Notes under the pieces: model-generated | Seen by the model: the letters and a program-made list of their open reading frames with translations, nothing else | What the model was told of the DNA's origin: nothing | Databases searched by the model: none | From: PFJX01 sp031426735 | GTDB lineage: Bacteria; Pseudomonadota; Gammaproteobacteria; Burkholderiales; Thiobacillaceae | DNA length: 64,000 nucleotides | Assembly (NCBI GenBank): GCA_031426735.1 | Contig: JASJPK010000029.1 | Coordinates: forward strand, 1 to 64,000 | Direction: 5' to 3' | Made by a program: the position numbers and the translations under genes | Shown here: piece by piece, positions 48,781 through 63,700 of the stretch | How positions within the stretch are numbered: the first letter of the stretch is position 1 | How the letters are laid out: each line of letters starts with the position of its first letter

Positions 48781-51700
48781 ATGAATAACGCCAATACAAA
48801 CCAGATCGTATTCATTGATTCCGCCGTGCAAGACAGGGAAATAATTCTTGCCAGCCTGGGTGTCGGCACACCTTGGTACATCATCAATAACAATGAAAAT
48901 GGCTTGAAGCAGATGGCGGCTGTTCTGGCGGATTACTCCGGCCTAAATGCCATTCACATCATCTCGCACGGATCGATAGGCAGCCTGCAACTAGGAGAAA
49001 GTCTCGTCACCCTGAACACGCTGGAAAATCAAGAAGTTGTGCTTTCCAGCATCGGTAACGCGCTGACTGAAACGGGCGATATTCTGCTTTATGGATGCAA
49101 TGTGGCGCAGGGCGCTGTGGGGCAGACGTTCATCCAGCAGTTTGCAGTGGCAACGGGGGCGGATGTCGCGGCTTCAATAGACTTGACCGGAGCGGTACGG
49201 TTTGGTGGTGATTGGGCATTGGAAAGCAACACGGCAGCCATTGAAGCACCTGCACTGGCCATGGGGTCCGATTACGTCCAAACCCTAGGGACAACTGAGA
49301 CACTGAACTTCTCGGTCAACGATGCCAGCCTGTGGAGTGCAGGCGCAGGATTCAGCTTCAACCACACTTTCAATGAACTCGTTTTCAGCCTCAACCCGAT
49401 CAACGTGAGTGGGGCACCATCGGCGGATATCCTGGGCAGCAGCCTGGGTCTGGACTACGCCCTGAATGCCAGTAATATCGAATTCGGCATCCCTATCACC
49501 GTCGGCCTCAGTGCGGGCGTCTTCGATCTCAACTACCCGGTCAACGCCCAGATTGGGCTCCCCTCGCAGGTCAGGTATGGCGACACCTTCACCGTATTCA
49601 CCTCGCCCGGTGCGGCAATCAACCCTTCCATGGTGATTGATGGTCCTTCCCTTGAGCTTTCGATGGATGCGATCTTCAAAGCAGATATCACCGGCCACCT
49701 GGGATTGACCTGGGATCTTGCAGGCCCTTCCGCAGCTGATGCCACGGCCATCTGGGGAACTGTCAATGACGACAACATCTTCACCAATAGTACCAAGCCG
49801 ATCAACGAAACCATTGGGTTGTACGACCTGACACTCGACTCCAGCGGGCTTGATCATGTGTTGAATCAAAACGGAAACATCACCCAATCAACCCAAGGCT
49901 CCCGGACCGTATTTCGCAACCCGTTTATTACCTTTGGCAGTGATATCGACCTCAATGGCCTTGATGGCACTGCCACAGTCCTCGTCCCGGATTACAGCAC
50001 CCTTGCAGATTTCAGCGTATCGCTGCATCAGGATGCCCCCATGTTCTATGTCGAACTGGATGTCGACGACATCGCCGGCTGGGCGGTATCGCTGATCAAT
50101 CCGGCTGCTGGTGAACTCATCAGCCGCCTCGACCATGAATACCGGGCAAACCTGGAAGTGCTTGGCGTGGATTTAGGGTCTGCGTACGAAGCGGGGATAT
50201 TGAGCCTCAACCTGATGGCGGGCCTATCCCCCGCACTTAAGGTGGGCCTCGATGTGCAGAACATTGGTGTCACCCTGACCGCCAGCACTGGCGAGATTCA
50301 TTCCGGACACCTTGGAGATGCCTTCAGCTTTACTTCCCCAACGACAGGCTCGATGAGTATCACCAGCAGTTACTCATTGGAAGGCGCGGTCACAGTTACA
50401 CCTGGGCTGTACTTCAATGTGGGATGGGAAGCCAAAATCATTGGCGCCGAGGGGCAAATCGTCGGTATGGACATTCCCAAGTTTTTCGATAGCGGCGAGA
50501 GCGGCTATCTTTTCAACCCATCCGGCGACTTCTACACCAAGGAATATTTCCCCGAATTACTGGATATTTCCCATCCGGTCTCCTTCGACCTGTCAGGGAA
50601 GGACTACGCCGTGGCATGGGGAGAAACAACAACCGAATCCTCCGTTTCCACGCCTGGTATGCCTGTCTCGCTCACCGTCACGCTGATTGGTGCGGATCGG
50701 CTCGAGCAACAGGGGGTAAGCCTGTTAGACGAAGGTCATGCCGGTACCCGGTCTGCCACCTTCCGCGTCACCCGCTCAGGTGATCTCTCGGCAAGTACCC
50801 AAGCCAATTACAGTTTCGTCCTGGGTAACGGCATCGATGCCAGCGATTTTGCCGGGAGCTTGCCCGCCAATGGCAGTCTGACCTTCGCCTCAGACGAATC
50901 TGTCAAAAACGTCACCCTCACCATCAACGGCGACACGATTGCCGAAGTCGACGAACAAATCACTTTTAACCTCACCTCCGAAGCCAGAATCAATACACCG
51001 GTCACGACCCTGGTGATTTACAGCGATGATGGCCATCTCATCAATGGAAGTGGCGAGATATTTGGTACGGTGCGCGACGATGTCATAAACAGTTCGAGCG
51101 GGAATGACTTTATTTTTGCGGGATTGGGAAATGACCGTATTGGCTGCGGCAGTGGTCAGGATTGGATCGATGGCGGCAGCGGCACGGACAGCCTGACGGT
51201 GGACCTGAGCGCGGCAACCGAAACAGTGCGCTATGTGTTCTGGGACGGCGACGGCAATTCTGTCTATGCCGCTTCCGGCACTTATTGGCGCCTGGATTTC
51301 CACTACGCCGACAGCTTCGACACCCTCCACACCGCGCTGGCCAGCGCGGCGACCTTCGAGGTGCGCAGTGGGTGGTCCGACTGGCTCTCGTATTCGGTCG
51401 ACTATGGCCATGCCAACTACCGCAATGTCGAAAACGTCAATCTGACTGGCGGCTCCAGTGCCGACCTCCTGATCGCCCAGGGCACCGGCAGCTATGCCGG
51501 TGGCGCTGGCACCGACACCTTCTATGCCGACTGGTCGGCCGCCAATGGGGCCATCGTCTGGGACAACGATCTCAACCCGAATGGCGTGACAGCCAATGGC
51601 AATATCGTTTCCGGCATGGAACGGCTACTGCTGGTCACCGGCTGGGGTGATGATGAGATCGTCAACGTCAATGCCGGCACCGATAATCATCTAAGCACTG

Positions 51701-54700
51701 GCGAGGGAAACGACCGCATCCATTTAGGCGCCGGCTCAGATTACGTTGACGCCGGGAACGGTAACAACGACATCCAGGTGGGCGATGGCAATGACACCGT
51801 TTATGCCGGGACAGGCAACGATAGCATCACGACAGGTCGCGGCCAGGACTGGGTGGATGGCGGTTCAGGCACGGACAGCCTGACGGTGGACCTGAGCGCG
51901 GCAACCGAAACAGTGCGCTATGTGTTCTGGGACGGCGACGGCAATTCTGTCTATGCCGCTTCCGGCACTTATTGGCGCCTGGATTTCCACTACGCCGACA
52001 GCTTCGACACCCTCCACACCGCGNNNNNNNNNNNNNNNNNNNNNNNNNNNNNNNNNNNNNNNNNNNNNNNNNNNNNNNNNNNNNNNNNNNNNNNNNNNNN
52101 NNNNNNNNNNNNNNNNNNNNNNNGTAATGACACGTTCAACAACACCGCCGTCACGACCGACGACTCCTTCAAAACCGGCGCGGGCAACGACACCATTCTG
52201 GCTGGGGGCGGCACTGACTTCATCGATGCGGGCACAGGAAACGACACCCTCGACGGCGGCGCCGGCGACGACATCCTGGTCGGAGGGGACGGCGACGACA
52301 CCTACATCATCGACAGCCACGGCGATGTCGTCACGGAAAATGCCGACGAAGGCCGGGATGCCGTACTCACGACCCTAGACAGTTACACCCTGGGCGACCA
52401 TCTGGAAGACCTCACCTACACGGGCGGCGGTAATTTCAGCGGCGCCGGCAATGATGTCGGCAACACCCTGACCGGTGGCGCGGGCAATGACGTCCTGTCC
52501 GGCGTCGCCGGCAACGATGGGCTGCAAGGCGGCTTGGGCAACGACACGCTCACCGGTGGCGAAGGCGTGGATGCTTTCGTGTTCGCCAGCCAGCTCGATG
52601 CTGCCACCAATGTCGACCGCATCACCGATTTCGTCAGTGGCTCGGACCGTATCCAACTGTTGAAAACCCGCTTCAGCGGTTTCGATTTCAGTGGCATCAC
52701 AACATCCGACAGTTTCTTCCACCTCGGGGTCACAGCCCAGGACGCCGACGACCGGATTCTGTACGACGCAGCCACCGGGGATATTTATTACGACGCAGAT
52801 GGCAGCGGCGAGCAGACCGCCATCCGCTTCGCAGTCCTCGACGGTCTCCCCACGCTCTCCTACCAGGACTTCGAAATCCTGGCGACCGGTCCCCGCCCGG
52901 ATCGTCCCCTGGACAATGCCAGCGCCACCGAGGATCTGGCGTTCAGCCTGCAAGTCCCGGCCAACATTTTCGCCGACCCGGGCGTTCCCCTGGCCTATGC
53001 CGCCCAGCGTGGCGATGGCAGCGCCCTGCCGGCCTGGCTGCATTTCGACGCGGCCAGCCTCACCTTCTCCGGCACGCCAGTGAACGAGGATGTGGGGGTG
53101 CTTACTGTTCGCCTGACCGCGACGGACCAGGACGGGCTCAGCGGCGGTGCCAATTTCACGGTTACCGTCCTCAACACCAATGATGCGCCGACGCTGGAGC
53201 AGCCCATTGCCGATCAAAACGCGATGGAAACCGTGGCCTTCGATTTCCTGATTCAGGCCGGGACGTTCGCGGAAGTCGATGCGGGCGACCGTTTGACTTA
53301 TTCCTTCACCGCCATACCGGGCGAGGGCATGGTCCATCCCGCCTGGCTCAGCCTGGACCCGGCCACCGGGCGTTTCACCGGCACGCCGAGCGACGCCGAA
53401 ACCGGCACGCTGACGATACAGGTCACCGCCACCGACACGGTGGGCGCGACGGCCAGCGAGGAGTTCGTCCTGACCATCCAGGACTTCAATCAGGCCCCCA
53501 CCCGCATAGACCTGGCCGGAAACCACGTCGACGAGAACGCGGCCAACGGTACGATCATCGGTACGCTTTCCACAACCGACCCGGATGCGGCGGACACCAC
53601 CCACAGCTACCGTCTGGTGGACGATGCCGGTGGCCGCTTCACCCTCTCCGGCGATCAGTTGCTGGTGGCCGATGGCGGTCTACTGGATTACGAGCAGCAC
53701 GGCAGCCACACCCTCCAGGTGGAAAGCACCGATATGGGTGGCATGAGGGTTACCCAGTCGCTGTTGATCTCGCTGAACAACATCAACGAAGCGCCCAGCA
53801 GCCTGCACCTGACTCATGCCGAGGTCGCTGAAAACAGCCTTGGCGGTGTCGAGGTAGGCAGCTTGCTGGCCAGTGATCCCGAACCAGGCGATAGCCATAC
53901 CTACCAACTTCTCGACGACGCCGGCGGGCGGTTCGTGCTTGACGGCAACCAGATCCAGGTAGCACTGGGGGCGACGCTGGATTACGAAACCCAGTCCAGC
54001 CATACCATCCGGGTCCGGGCCACGGATGGGGGCGGCTTGAGTCTTGAGCAGGATATGGTCATCCGCCTCACCAATCAGGACGTCGATCTACAAGTCGCCG
54101 CGGTCACCCTGCCGGCTGGCCTGAGCAGCATTCAAGCGGGCGCCAGTTTCGAGTTGTCCTGGTCCATCGCCACGCAGGGCAATGAACCCTCCGTTTCTTC
54201 CTGGGTAGATCGCATCTACCTGGACGACCCCAATACCCCGGGGCTGGATCGACACCTCGGTGATTATTCGATCACCACAGCGCTGCCGTTGGGCGTACCG
54301 GTCCAGCGCATCCAGACCCTCCACCTGCCGGAGGATGTTTCCGGCAATTACCGCGTGATAGTGATCACCGACGCGCTCAACCAGATAGTTGAAACGGGCG
54401 CCGAGGCGGAATCCAACAATGAACGCGCCAGCGGCAATACGCTGGCCGTCCACCCCATTCCCACCGCCAACCTGGTGCTGGATAGCGTGACGGCGCCCGC
54501 CTCCGCCTTCACCGGGCGCGGTATCGAAGTGCAATGGGTAGTGCGCAACACAGGCGAGGCGCCCACTTCTTCACCTTATTGGTACGACCAGATCTGGCTT
54601 TCCAGTGACGGTATCCTGAACGGCGGCGACACCTTGTTGGCCACCGTGCAGAACCCGGGCTATCTGGACATCGGCCAGAGCTACCGCAACAGCGCGGCCC

Positions 54701-57700
54701 TCACCCTGCCGACGGGCATCGAGGGGAATTACCGCATCCTGGTGCAGACCGACAGCCACCAGTACATCCCGGAAAACGGCCGCGAAGCCGACAACATTGC
54801 CGCCGGTGGCGCCCTGGCCGTCCTGCCCATCCCCCTGTCCGAGTTGTCCGACCCGGCGGTGGTGTCGGTCAGCGCACCGGCCCAAGTCTTCTCCGGCCAG
54901 CGCATCGATATTTCCTACCGGATCGAAAATGCCGGCCAGGCCGCCATCTCGACAGGCGCGCCGGCCTGGCTGGAAAACATCTACCTGTCCACCGACACGC
55001 AACTGGATGGCGGCGACACGCTGTTGAGTTCGACCTGGCGTTATCTCAGTCCGGCGCAACTTCCCCAGCCCAACGGCGCCAGTTCTTTCAGCGTCACGGA
55101 AAGCGTCGTGTTGCCGATGTATTTCTCGGGGGACTACCACTTCCTGGTCCAGATCAGCCCCAACGCCGCCAATAGCAATGTTTTCACCAGCAACGACCTG
55201 GGCTTCGACGCCGAGCCGACCCAGGTCCGCCTTACCCCGCCGCCGGACCTGGATATCACTGCCGTCACCGTGCCGGCCAGCGCACAGACCGGCCACGCAT
55301 TCATCTTCAGCTACAGCGTGGAGAACAGCAGCGCCACCGCCACGCCCAGCGACGGTTGGCATGACCGCTTCTATCTCTCCAGCGACACCACGTTCGACCC
55401 GCAAAGCGACATCCCGCTCGCCAGTGTCTGGCATGCCGGGGCATTGAACGGAAGCGACAGCTATGGCGGCACCGTGGAAGCCACCTTGCCCGTCGGCATC
55501 GAGGGCAGCTACTACGTGATTGGCGTCACGGACGCAGCCGGCGCGCTCTTCGAGACCGACGAAAACAACAACATAAAAATCTCCGCGCCAGTCGACATCG
55601 TATTGCGGCAGCCGGACCTTGTGGTCACTGCGGTCAGCGTGCCACAAACGGCGTTGGCCGGAAAAAGCCTGCTGGTCAACTGGAGTGTGAATAATCAGGG
55701 GGAAGGCGACACCCTCGTCAGCAGTTGGAAGGATCTGGTCATCCTCTCCACCGATACCATCCTGGGCAACAGCGACGACCGGATCCTCGGTGCCTATAAC
55801 CACATTGGTGTGCTGGGCCCCAACGAGACCTACCTGCGCAGCGCAGCAGTGGCTCTGCCGCACAATCTCTCCGGCGAATTTCACGTCTATGTCGCGGCGG
55901 ATGGTTACGACGCGGTCGATGAAGGCAGCAACGAAACCAATAACGCGCGGGAGGCCGGGACTAGTATCACCAGTGACGGGAATTCCGGTGGTGGCAGCGG
56001 CGGCGGAACCGGCGGTGGAACCGGTGGAAACACCGGAGGCAACACAGGAACTCCGATCGAAATCATCGTTCGACAGCCGGCGGACTTGCAGATCACCACG
56101 GTGGATATACCCGCCACGGTCGCTTCCGGCCAGCCCTTCAGCCTGTCCTATGGCGTCACCAATACAGGTTCGGGCAAGACCGAAACCGCCTACTGGTTTG
56201 ATCAGGTCATCCTCTCCAGCGATGCCATCCTGGGCAATGCCGACGACCAGATACTGGCCTATGTCCACCATTACGGCGTGCTCGACCCCCAGCAAAGCTA
56301 CCAGGGCACGGCCACCATCACCCTGCCGATCGACCTCCAGGGCAATTTCCAGGTCTTCATCCGCGCCGACGCCGGCAATGCCGTGGCGGAGGCAGAAGCG
56401 GGGGAAAGCAACAACGTGTCCCCCTCGGCTAATCTGGCCGTGACCCTGAGCCCCACTGCGGATCTCGCCATCACCACTCTGGCCGCATCCGCCCAGGCAG
56501 TGAGCGGCCAGAACCTCGATCTCACCTGGACGGTGACAAACCAGGGTGGGGGAGACGCGACCGGTGGCTGGTATCAATCCTTCTATCTCTCCCGCGATCA
56601 GATTCTCGACAAAACCAGCGACATCTATCTGGGTTACGAGCGGGGCAGTGCCCTGAACGCAGGCGCGACAGAGGATTTCCAGCTTGCCGCCCGCATTCCC
56701 AATGGCGTGGCCGGCCAGTACTACCTGTTCGCCGTGGCCGACAGCGGCGACAGCGTCTACGAGCGCGGAGCGGAAGGCAATAACACCACCTTTGCCGCCA
56801 CTCCCGTGCAGATCGCCCTGCCGAGTACCGCACTGGACCTGCTAAACAGCCATATCACCCTCCCGGCGGATGGCGTTCCCGGCCAAACCATCAGCATCAG
56901 CTACAGCGCCAGTAACCAGGGCGCGAATACGATCACCGGCGGTTGGCAGGATGCCCTCTATCTTTCCCGCGACACCACCTGGGACATTGACGACCCCCTG
57001 TTTGCTCGGCTGAATCTCTCCGGCCCCCTCGAAGCCGGCGCCAGCTTTAGCCAGACCGCCACGGCCCAACTGCCGGGTCTGGCCCTGGGCGACTACCACG
57101 TCATCCTGCGCGGCGATATCCGCAACCAAATTCCCGAAACCAGTGAAACCAATAACCTCCAGGTTTCCCTCGACATCATCCATATCGATGTGGAAAGCCT
57201 GATCCCGGGCACAGCCGACAGCGGTGTTCTGGCCCAGGGCGAATCGGTGTACTACCGGATCGACGCGGCCGCCGGTGAAACGCTGAAGGTCATGTTCGAC
57301 CGCGCCGTCAGCGAGGGCCGTACCGAGTTGTATATCCGCCACGGCGAGATGCCGAGCCGGTCCGACTACGACCATGCCTACAAGTTGGCCGACTCGCCCG
57401 ACCAGGCCATCGTTATCCCTAGCACTCGTGCCGGCACCTATTACGTGATGGCCTACAACGCGGCGGGAGACGCCGGTGACTACAGCATCCAGGCCGACAC
57501 CCTGCATTTCTCCATTGACGAACTAAGCCAGCACCAGGGCAGCAACCAGGGTCAGGTCACCGTGCGCATCAATGGCGCGGAATTCACTACCCACACCGCC
57601 GCCCGGCTGATTGGCGCCGATGGCGTCGAACACAGCGCCAGCCAGGTATTGTGGAAAGACGGCAACGAACTCTGGGCCACCTTCGATCTGCGCGGCCTCG

Positions 57701-60700
57701 CCATCGGCGCCTACGACCTGCGTCTGGCGGATGGCGACCAGAGCGCCCATCTCGACGATGCGTTCACCGTGACCCACGGCGCCCTCGGCCATGTCGAATA
57801 CGGTATGGAAACGCCCCCCGCCCTGCGCCCGGGTCAGTCCGGAACCGTCCGCGTGTATTACCAGAACACCGGTGAAACCGATGCGTTGGCCCCGCTGCTC
57901 ACCGTCTCCGGCAACGCCCTGCTGAAACTCCAAGGGGAAGCCGAATTTGCCGGCACCAGCCTGCAACTCCTGGGCATCAACAGCGAAGGCCCGGCGGGCA
58001 TCCTGCCGCCGGGGGCGCAGGGCAGCTTCCAACTGGTCATCCAGCCGGCCTTCTCGGGCGGCGGCACCATCAATCTCGCCATCTCCACCCCGCAGCCGGA
58101 TCAGGCGCTGGACTGGGACACCCTGCTTGAAACCAGCAGGCCGGACGGTATCGACCCCGCCTCCTGGGCGCAGATCAAGGTCAACCTGATCGAACAGTTC
58201 GGTTCCACCACCGGCGAATACCAGGCCCGGCTGGCAGAAACCGCCACCTATCTCGATCAACTGGAAGGCCGTACCGCCGACATCAGCCAATTGTTCAGAC
58301 TCGACTTCCTCCGGGCCAGCGCCGGCGGCGCGCTTCTGCGCGGCGAAGAACCCAGCGCTATGGGGATAGGCCGCGACTTCGCCTGGGATATCCGCGCCAC
58401 CCGCCTGGAAAACGGCGACGTCCTCGTCACCCTGCCCGGAGCGCAACTCCTTTTTGCCAAACAGGCCGACGGCAGCTACCAGGGCGACAGCGACAGCACA
58501 CTCAGGGAAACCGGCGGCGCATTCGAATTGCTGCAACCCAGTGGCAGCCACATCGCCTTCAATCTGGATGGCAGCCTCGCGAGCCTTCAGAACAGCTATG
58601 GACATCGGGTCCGGGCCAGTTACAGCGAAGGCCGTCTTGCCGGTATCGGCGCTGACAACGGCGATAGCCTCGCCTTCAGCTACAACGCCGCTGGCCGCCT
58701 GATCCAGCAGACCGACCAGGATGGCCGAGTTGTCAGCTTCGGCTACGACGCAGATAACCTCTACCTGACCAGCATCACCACCCCGCTGGGCACCACCCAA
58801 TACGCCTACGTCAGCGAGCCCGGCGCGGCCCGGGGCCAGTTGAGCAGCATTACTTACACCGACGGCGCCGTGCGCCACTTCGAATACGACGTCCAGGGCC
58901 GGCTCAGCCGGGAATATGCCAACGACGGCGCCGAATCCATCAGTTACAGCCATGTCGGCGTCAACGAAGTCATCGTCAACGATGCCAGCGGCGACAGCAT
59001 CCATCTCTGGCTAAACCAGTTCGGCCAGATCGCCCAGACGGAAGACGCCTTGGGCCGAATCAGCCAGATGCGCTATGACGCGGATGGCAATCTCATCGGC
59101 ATTGTCAATGCCGATGGCGGCACCGGCAGCATCAGCTATGACGCGGCGGGTAACCCCCTCACCGCCCAGGACGCCCTGGGGCATACCGTGGCCTTCAGCT
59201 ACGAAGCCGTCCACGGCCAACTGACCAGCGTCACCGACCAGCGCGGCAACCCCATTGCCTACGGCTATGACGCCTACGGCAACCTCAACAGCATCACCTA
59301 CGCCGATGGCAGCCGCGAGACCTACAGCTATGACGCCGATGGCCTGCTCAACATCGCCGTCAACCGGCGCGGCGAAACCATCAACTACCAGTTCGACGAC
59401 CAAGGCCAATTGACCGGCAAGACCTACGCCGATGGCAGCAGCGCCAGCTTTGCCTATGACGCCCGGGGCAACCTCACCCGCGCCACAGATGCCGATAGCG
59501 ACACCACCTTCGCATACGACGCCAGCGACCGCCTCACCCGGGTCGACGATGGCGACGGACGCTGGGTCGCCTATGAGTATGACGCCGTCGGCCGCCGCAG
59601 CCAGATCAGCGACCAGGCCGGCCACGTCTCGAATTACAGCTACGACGCCCTGGGCCATCTGGCGCGGGTCAGCGACAGCGGCGACAACACCATCGCCAGC
59701 TACAGCTACGACGCCAGCGGCCGCCTCAGCCGGGGCGACAATGGCAACGGCACCTATACCACCTACGAATACGACGCCGCCGGCCAACTCACCCACCTGG
59801 TCAACCACCAGGCGGACGGCACGGTCAGTTCCCGCTTCGACTACAGCTACGACGCCGCCGGCCACCGCACCGAGGTCACCACCCTGGACGGCGCCACCCA
59901 CTACGACTACGACCCCATCGGCCAGCTCACTGGCGTCACCCTGCCGGATGGTCGCCATATCGAGTCTCGCTACGACGCCGCCGGCAACCGCATCAGCGTG
60001 GAAGACAACGGCGCCCTCACGAATTACGTCGCCAACGACCTCAATCAGTACACCGACGTGGGCGACACGGCCTACCACTATGACGCCGACGGCAACCTCA
60101 CCAGCAAGACCGAGTCCGGCATCACCACCACCTACGGCTACGACGCGGAAAACCGCCTGGTCAGTGTCACTACCCCGACGGACACCTGGGCCTACGAATA
60201 CGACGCTCTCGGCAACCGCATCGCCAGCATCCACAACGATGAGCGCACCGAATACCTGCTGGACCCCACCGGCCTGGTCAACGTGGTGGGGGAATACGAC
60301 GGCAGCGGCAACCTCCTCGCCCATTACAGCCACGGTCTCGGCCTGGAAAGCATGGCCAATCCCACTGCGGGCAGTCTGTATTACGACTTCGATGCCTTGG
60401 GCTCCACCGCCGGATTAAGCAATGCCGGCGGGATTTACCTCAACCAATATGCCTACCTGCCTTTTGGCGAAAATGTACTGACCACAGAAGGCGTGGCCAA
60501 TGCGTTTGAATATGTGGGGCAATGGGGGGTGATGGCGGAGGGGAATGGGTTGGATTATATGAGGGCGAGGTTTTATAGCGAGGGGGATGGAAGATTTGTA
60601 CAGCCCGACCCCATCGGGTTCGCTGGCGGCATCAATATCTATGCATATACAACAAATAGCCCCGTAAATTATTACGACCCCTCTGGCATGGTAAAGGAGG

Positions 60701-63700
60701 GGCAAGTTATTTTAGGCTCTATTAGCATCGTCACTAGCAGTGTTGGTTATTATGTTGCTGTTGGTGCGGGTACGGCACTTGCCACTGCTGGATCTCCATT
60801 ACTAGCTGCGGCAGCCGTAACAGGAATTCTTACAATCACCGTATATAAAACGGTAGGAGGGATTGTTTCTGTAATAACGGGGCTTCAAGACAAAGAGTCC
60901 CCTATTAGCGGGGCGATATTTACGGACATATTAGGCACGCAATTTGGGACTGTAGGAAAATCAGCGGGTGGGTTGATAGATATCGGAATTGATCTCGCAA
61001 TAGGCAGCAAAGTTGATTCATTAGGTGTTGTATTAAGTAAATCCCAAAATACATTGGAGTTTATTGACAAGACAAGCGGCGCTATGGATGTGTGGTTTGA
61101 TTTTTTCGAAGAAGCAAATAAATTTCCCGGCACCCCAATAGATAATCCATCGTATGGACAAGGGTCGCTAGATAATTCTATTGTTGTCCCTGTTATTCCT
61201 CCCGCCTATGACCCCCATGACATGAATGTGAACCCGACTTACGGTCAAGGGTCACTAGTACAGTATGGAATGATCCCTGTCATCGCCCCCCGCGACCCCA
61301 ACGACATCCTCGGCCCCCAAGGCTACGGCGAAGAACATTGGGTCAGCAGCCAGAACCCCCTGGCCTACACCATTCGCTATGAAAATCAAGCCAGTGCCAC
61401 CGCGCCGGCCCAGCAGGTCAGCATCACCCAGAAACTGGATGACGATCTCAATCTGGCCAGTTTCCGTCTCGGCGATTTCGGCTGGGGCGATCTGGTTATT
61501 GACGTGCCTGAGGGCGTGTCCATATACACCACCCGCATCGACTTGCGCGACAGCCAGGGCTATCTGGTGGATGTCATCGCCGGCGTCGACGTGGAACGCC
61601 ACGAGGCCTTCTGGACCTTCACCACCATTGACCCCGCCACCGGGGAAATCCCCGAGAACCCGACCATCGGCTTCCTGCCCACCAATGTAGTCAAGGGCGA
61701 TGGCGAGGGCTTCGTCAACTACAGCATCCGCCTGAAGTCCGACGCGCCCACCGGCACGGTCATCGACGCCGCTGCCACCATCGTCTTCAGCACCCAGGAA
61801 CCCATCGACACCCCGGCCATTTTCAACACCCTGGACCGCACCCTGCCGGAAAGCCGTACCGAAGGCAGCGCAACCGGCCCGTCGGACCAACCCGTCCCGG
61901 TCAATGTCTCCAGTACCCAGTTCCTGGTGCGCTGGTCCGGCACGGATAGTGGCGCCGCCCTGGCCGATTACAGCATCCATGTCTCCGACAACGGCGGCGC
62001 CTACATCCCCTGGCTGACCAACACCACGGAAACCGAAGCCCTGTTCGAGGGCCAGGCCGGGCACAGCTACGCCTTCTATAGCGTGGCCCGCGACCACGCC
62101 GGCAACCGCGAAACCATACCCGCCCAGGCCGACCTGCTCGTCAGCGTGGCGGCGGACGCCAGCCTCAACGACCTCAGCGCCCCGACCATCCTGGCGCTTA
62201 CCCCCGCCGCCGACGGCATCTACGGCATCGGCCAGGCCCTGGAGTTCAGCCTGCACTTTAGCGAAACCGTTTTCGTGGAAACGGGCATAACCCCGCCCGC
62301 CTTGGCGCTGACCATTGGTGCGAGCAACGAACTGGCCAGCTACGTTTCCGGCAGCGGCTCTGACACCCTGGTATTCCGCCACCTCGTGCAATCCGGCGCC
62401 CATGACAACGACGGCATTGCCTTGGGTGCATCACTGCTGCTGCAAGGTGGCAACCTGCGCGACGCAGCGGGCAACCCCCTCTCCGCCCTGGACTTCACCG
62501 CACAGGCCACCCCAGGCATCAGGATCAACAATCTGCCCACCGGCACGGTCGCGATCAGCGGCATCCCACATCTGGGCGAGACACTGACCGCCAGCAATAC
62601 CCTGGACGACCTGGACGGCCTGGGCGCCATTGCCTACCAATGGAAGGCCGACAGCGTCGACATCCTCGGTGCCACCGGCGGCAGCCTCACGCTGACCGCC
62701 GCCGAGGCCGGCAAAACGATCCGCGTTCTGGCTCGCTACAACGACGGCCACGGCACTCCGGAAAGTGTCGCCAGCGCAGCTACAGCGCCAGTTGTCTCCA
62801 CCCATCACGGAACACACGACAACAACCACCTTACCGCCCTCACCACCCACGACACCTTGATTGGCGGAAGCGGCGACGACACCTATACGGTCCTGGCGAG
62901 AAGCAACATCGTCAACGAAGGCCCCAGCGAAGGTAGCGACACGGTCCGCGCCCCCCTCTCCTGGACCCTGGGCGCCAATCTGGAAAACCTGGAACTGCTC
63001 GGCACACATCGATTCAGCGCCAACGGCAACAGCCTCGACAACAGTCTCACCGGCAACGACGCCGGCAACCTGCTGAATGGCGGCCGCGGCGCCGACACGC
63101 TGAACGGCGGTGCCGGCAACGACACCTATGTGGTGGACCGCGCGAGTGACGTCATCCAGGAAACCGGCGCGGATACCGGTGACAGCGTGCGTAGCTGGGT
63201 CGACTGGACGTTGGGCGACAACCTGGAAAACCTGACCCTGCTCGGCTTCAAACCGCTCGACGGCAGCGGCAACAGCCTCAACAACCGCCTCACCGGCAAC
63301 GGCCGCGCCAACGCGCTGGATGGCGACGATGGCAACGACACGCTGAACGGCGCCTCCGGCAACGACACGCTGACCGGCGGCGCCGGCAGCGACACGTTCG
63401 CCTTCACGACCCCGCTCAACGCTGTTCGCAACGTCGACACCCTCACCGATTTCGTTAGCGGCACGGACAAAATCGAACTCTCGTCGGCCATCTTCCGCGA
63501 AATGGGTTTCAGCGGCAGTCCGAGTTCGGATGTGTTCTTCCACGCCGGCAACGCGGCGCAGGATGCCGACGACCGCATCCTGTATGACCAGGGCAATGGC
63601 GCGTTGTCTTATGACGCCGATGGTAGCGGTGCACTGGCGGCGGTGCGGTTTGCTGTGCTGAGTGGAGCGCCGGCCATGCTGTATTCGGATTTGCTGGTGG

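Noticed and set aside
48767..48784. Five-codon ORF overlapping the start of gene 9 (ATGA overlap)
   Set aside because: It could be a translational coupling leader, but it is too short to support and its purine-rich codons coincide with the ribosome site.
52024..52123. Treating the 34 unknown residues as a real linker in gene 9
   Set aside because: A run of exactly 100 Ns is a placeholder; its length and frame carry no biological information.
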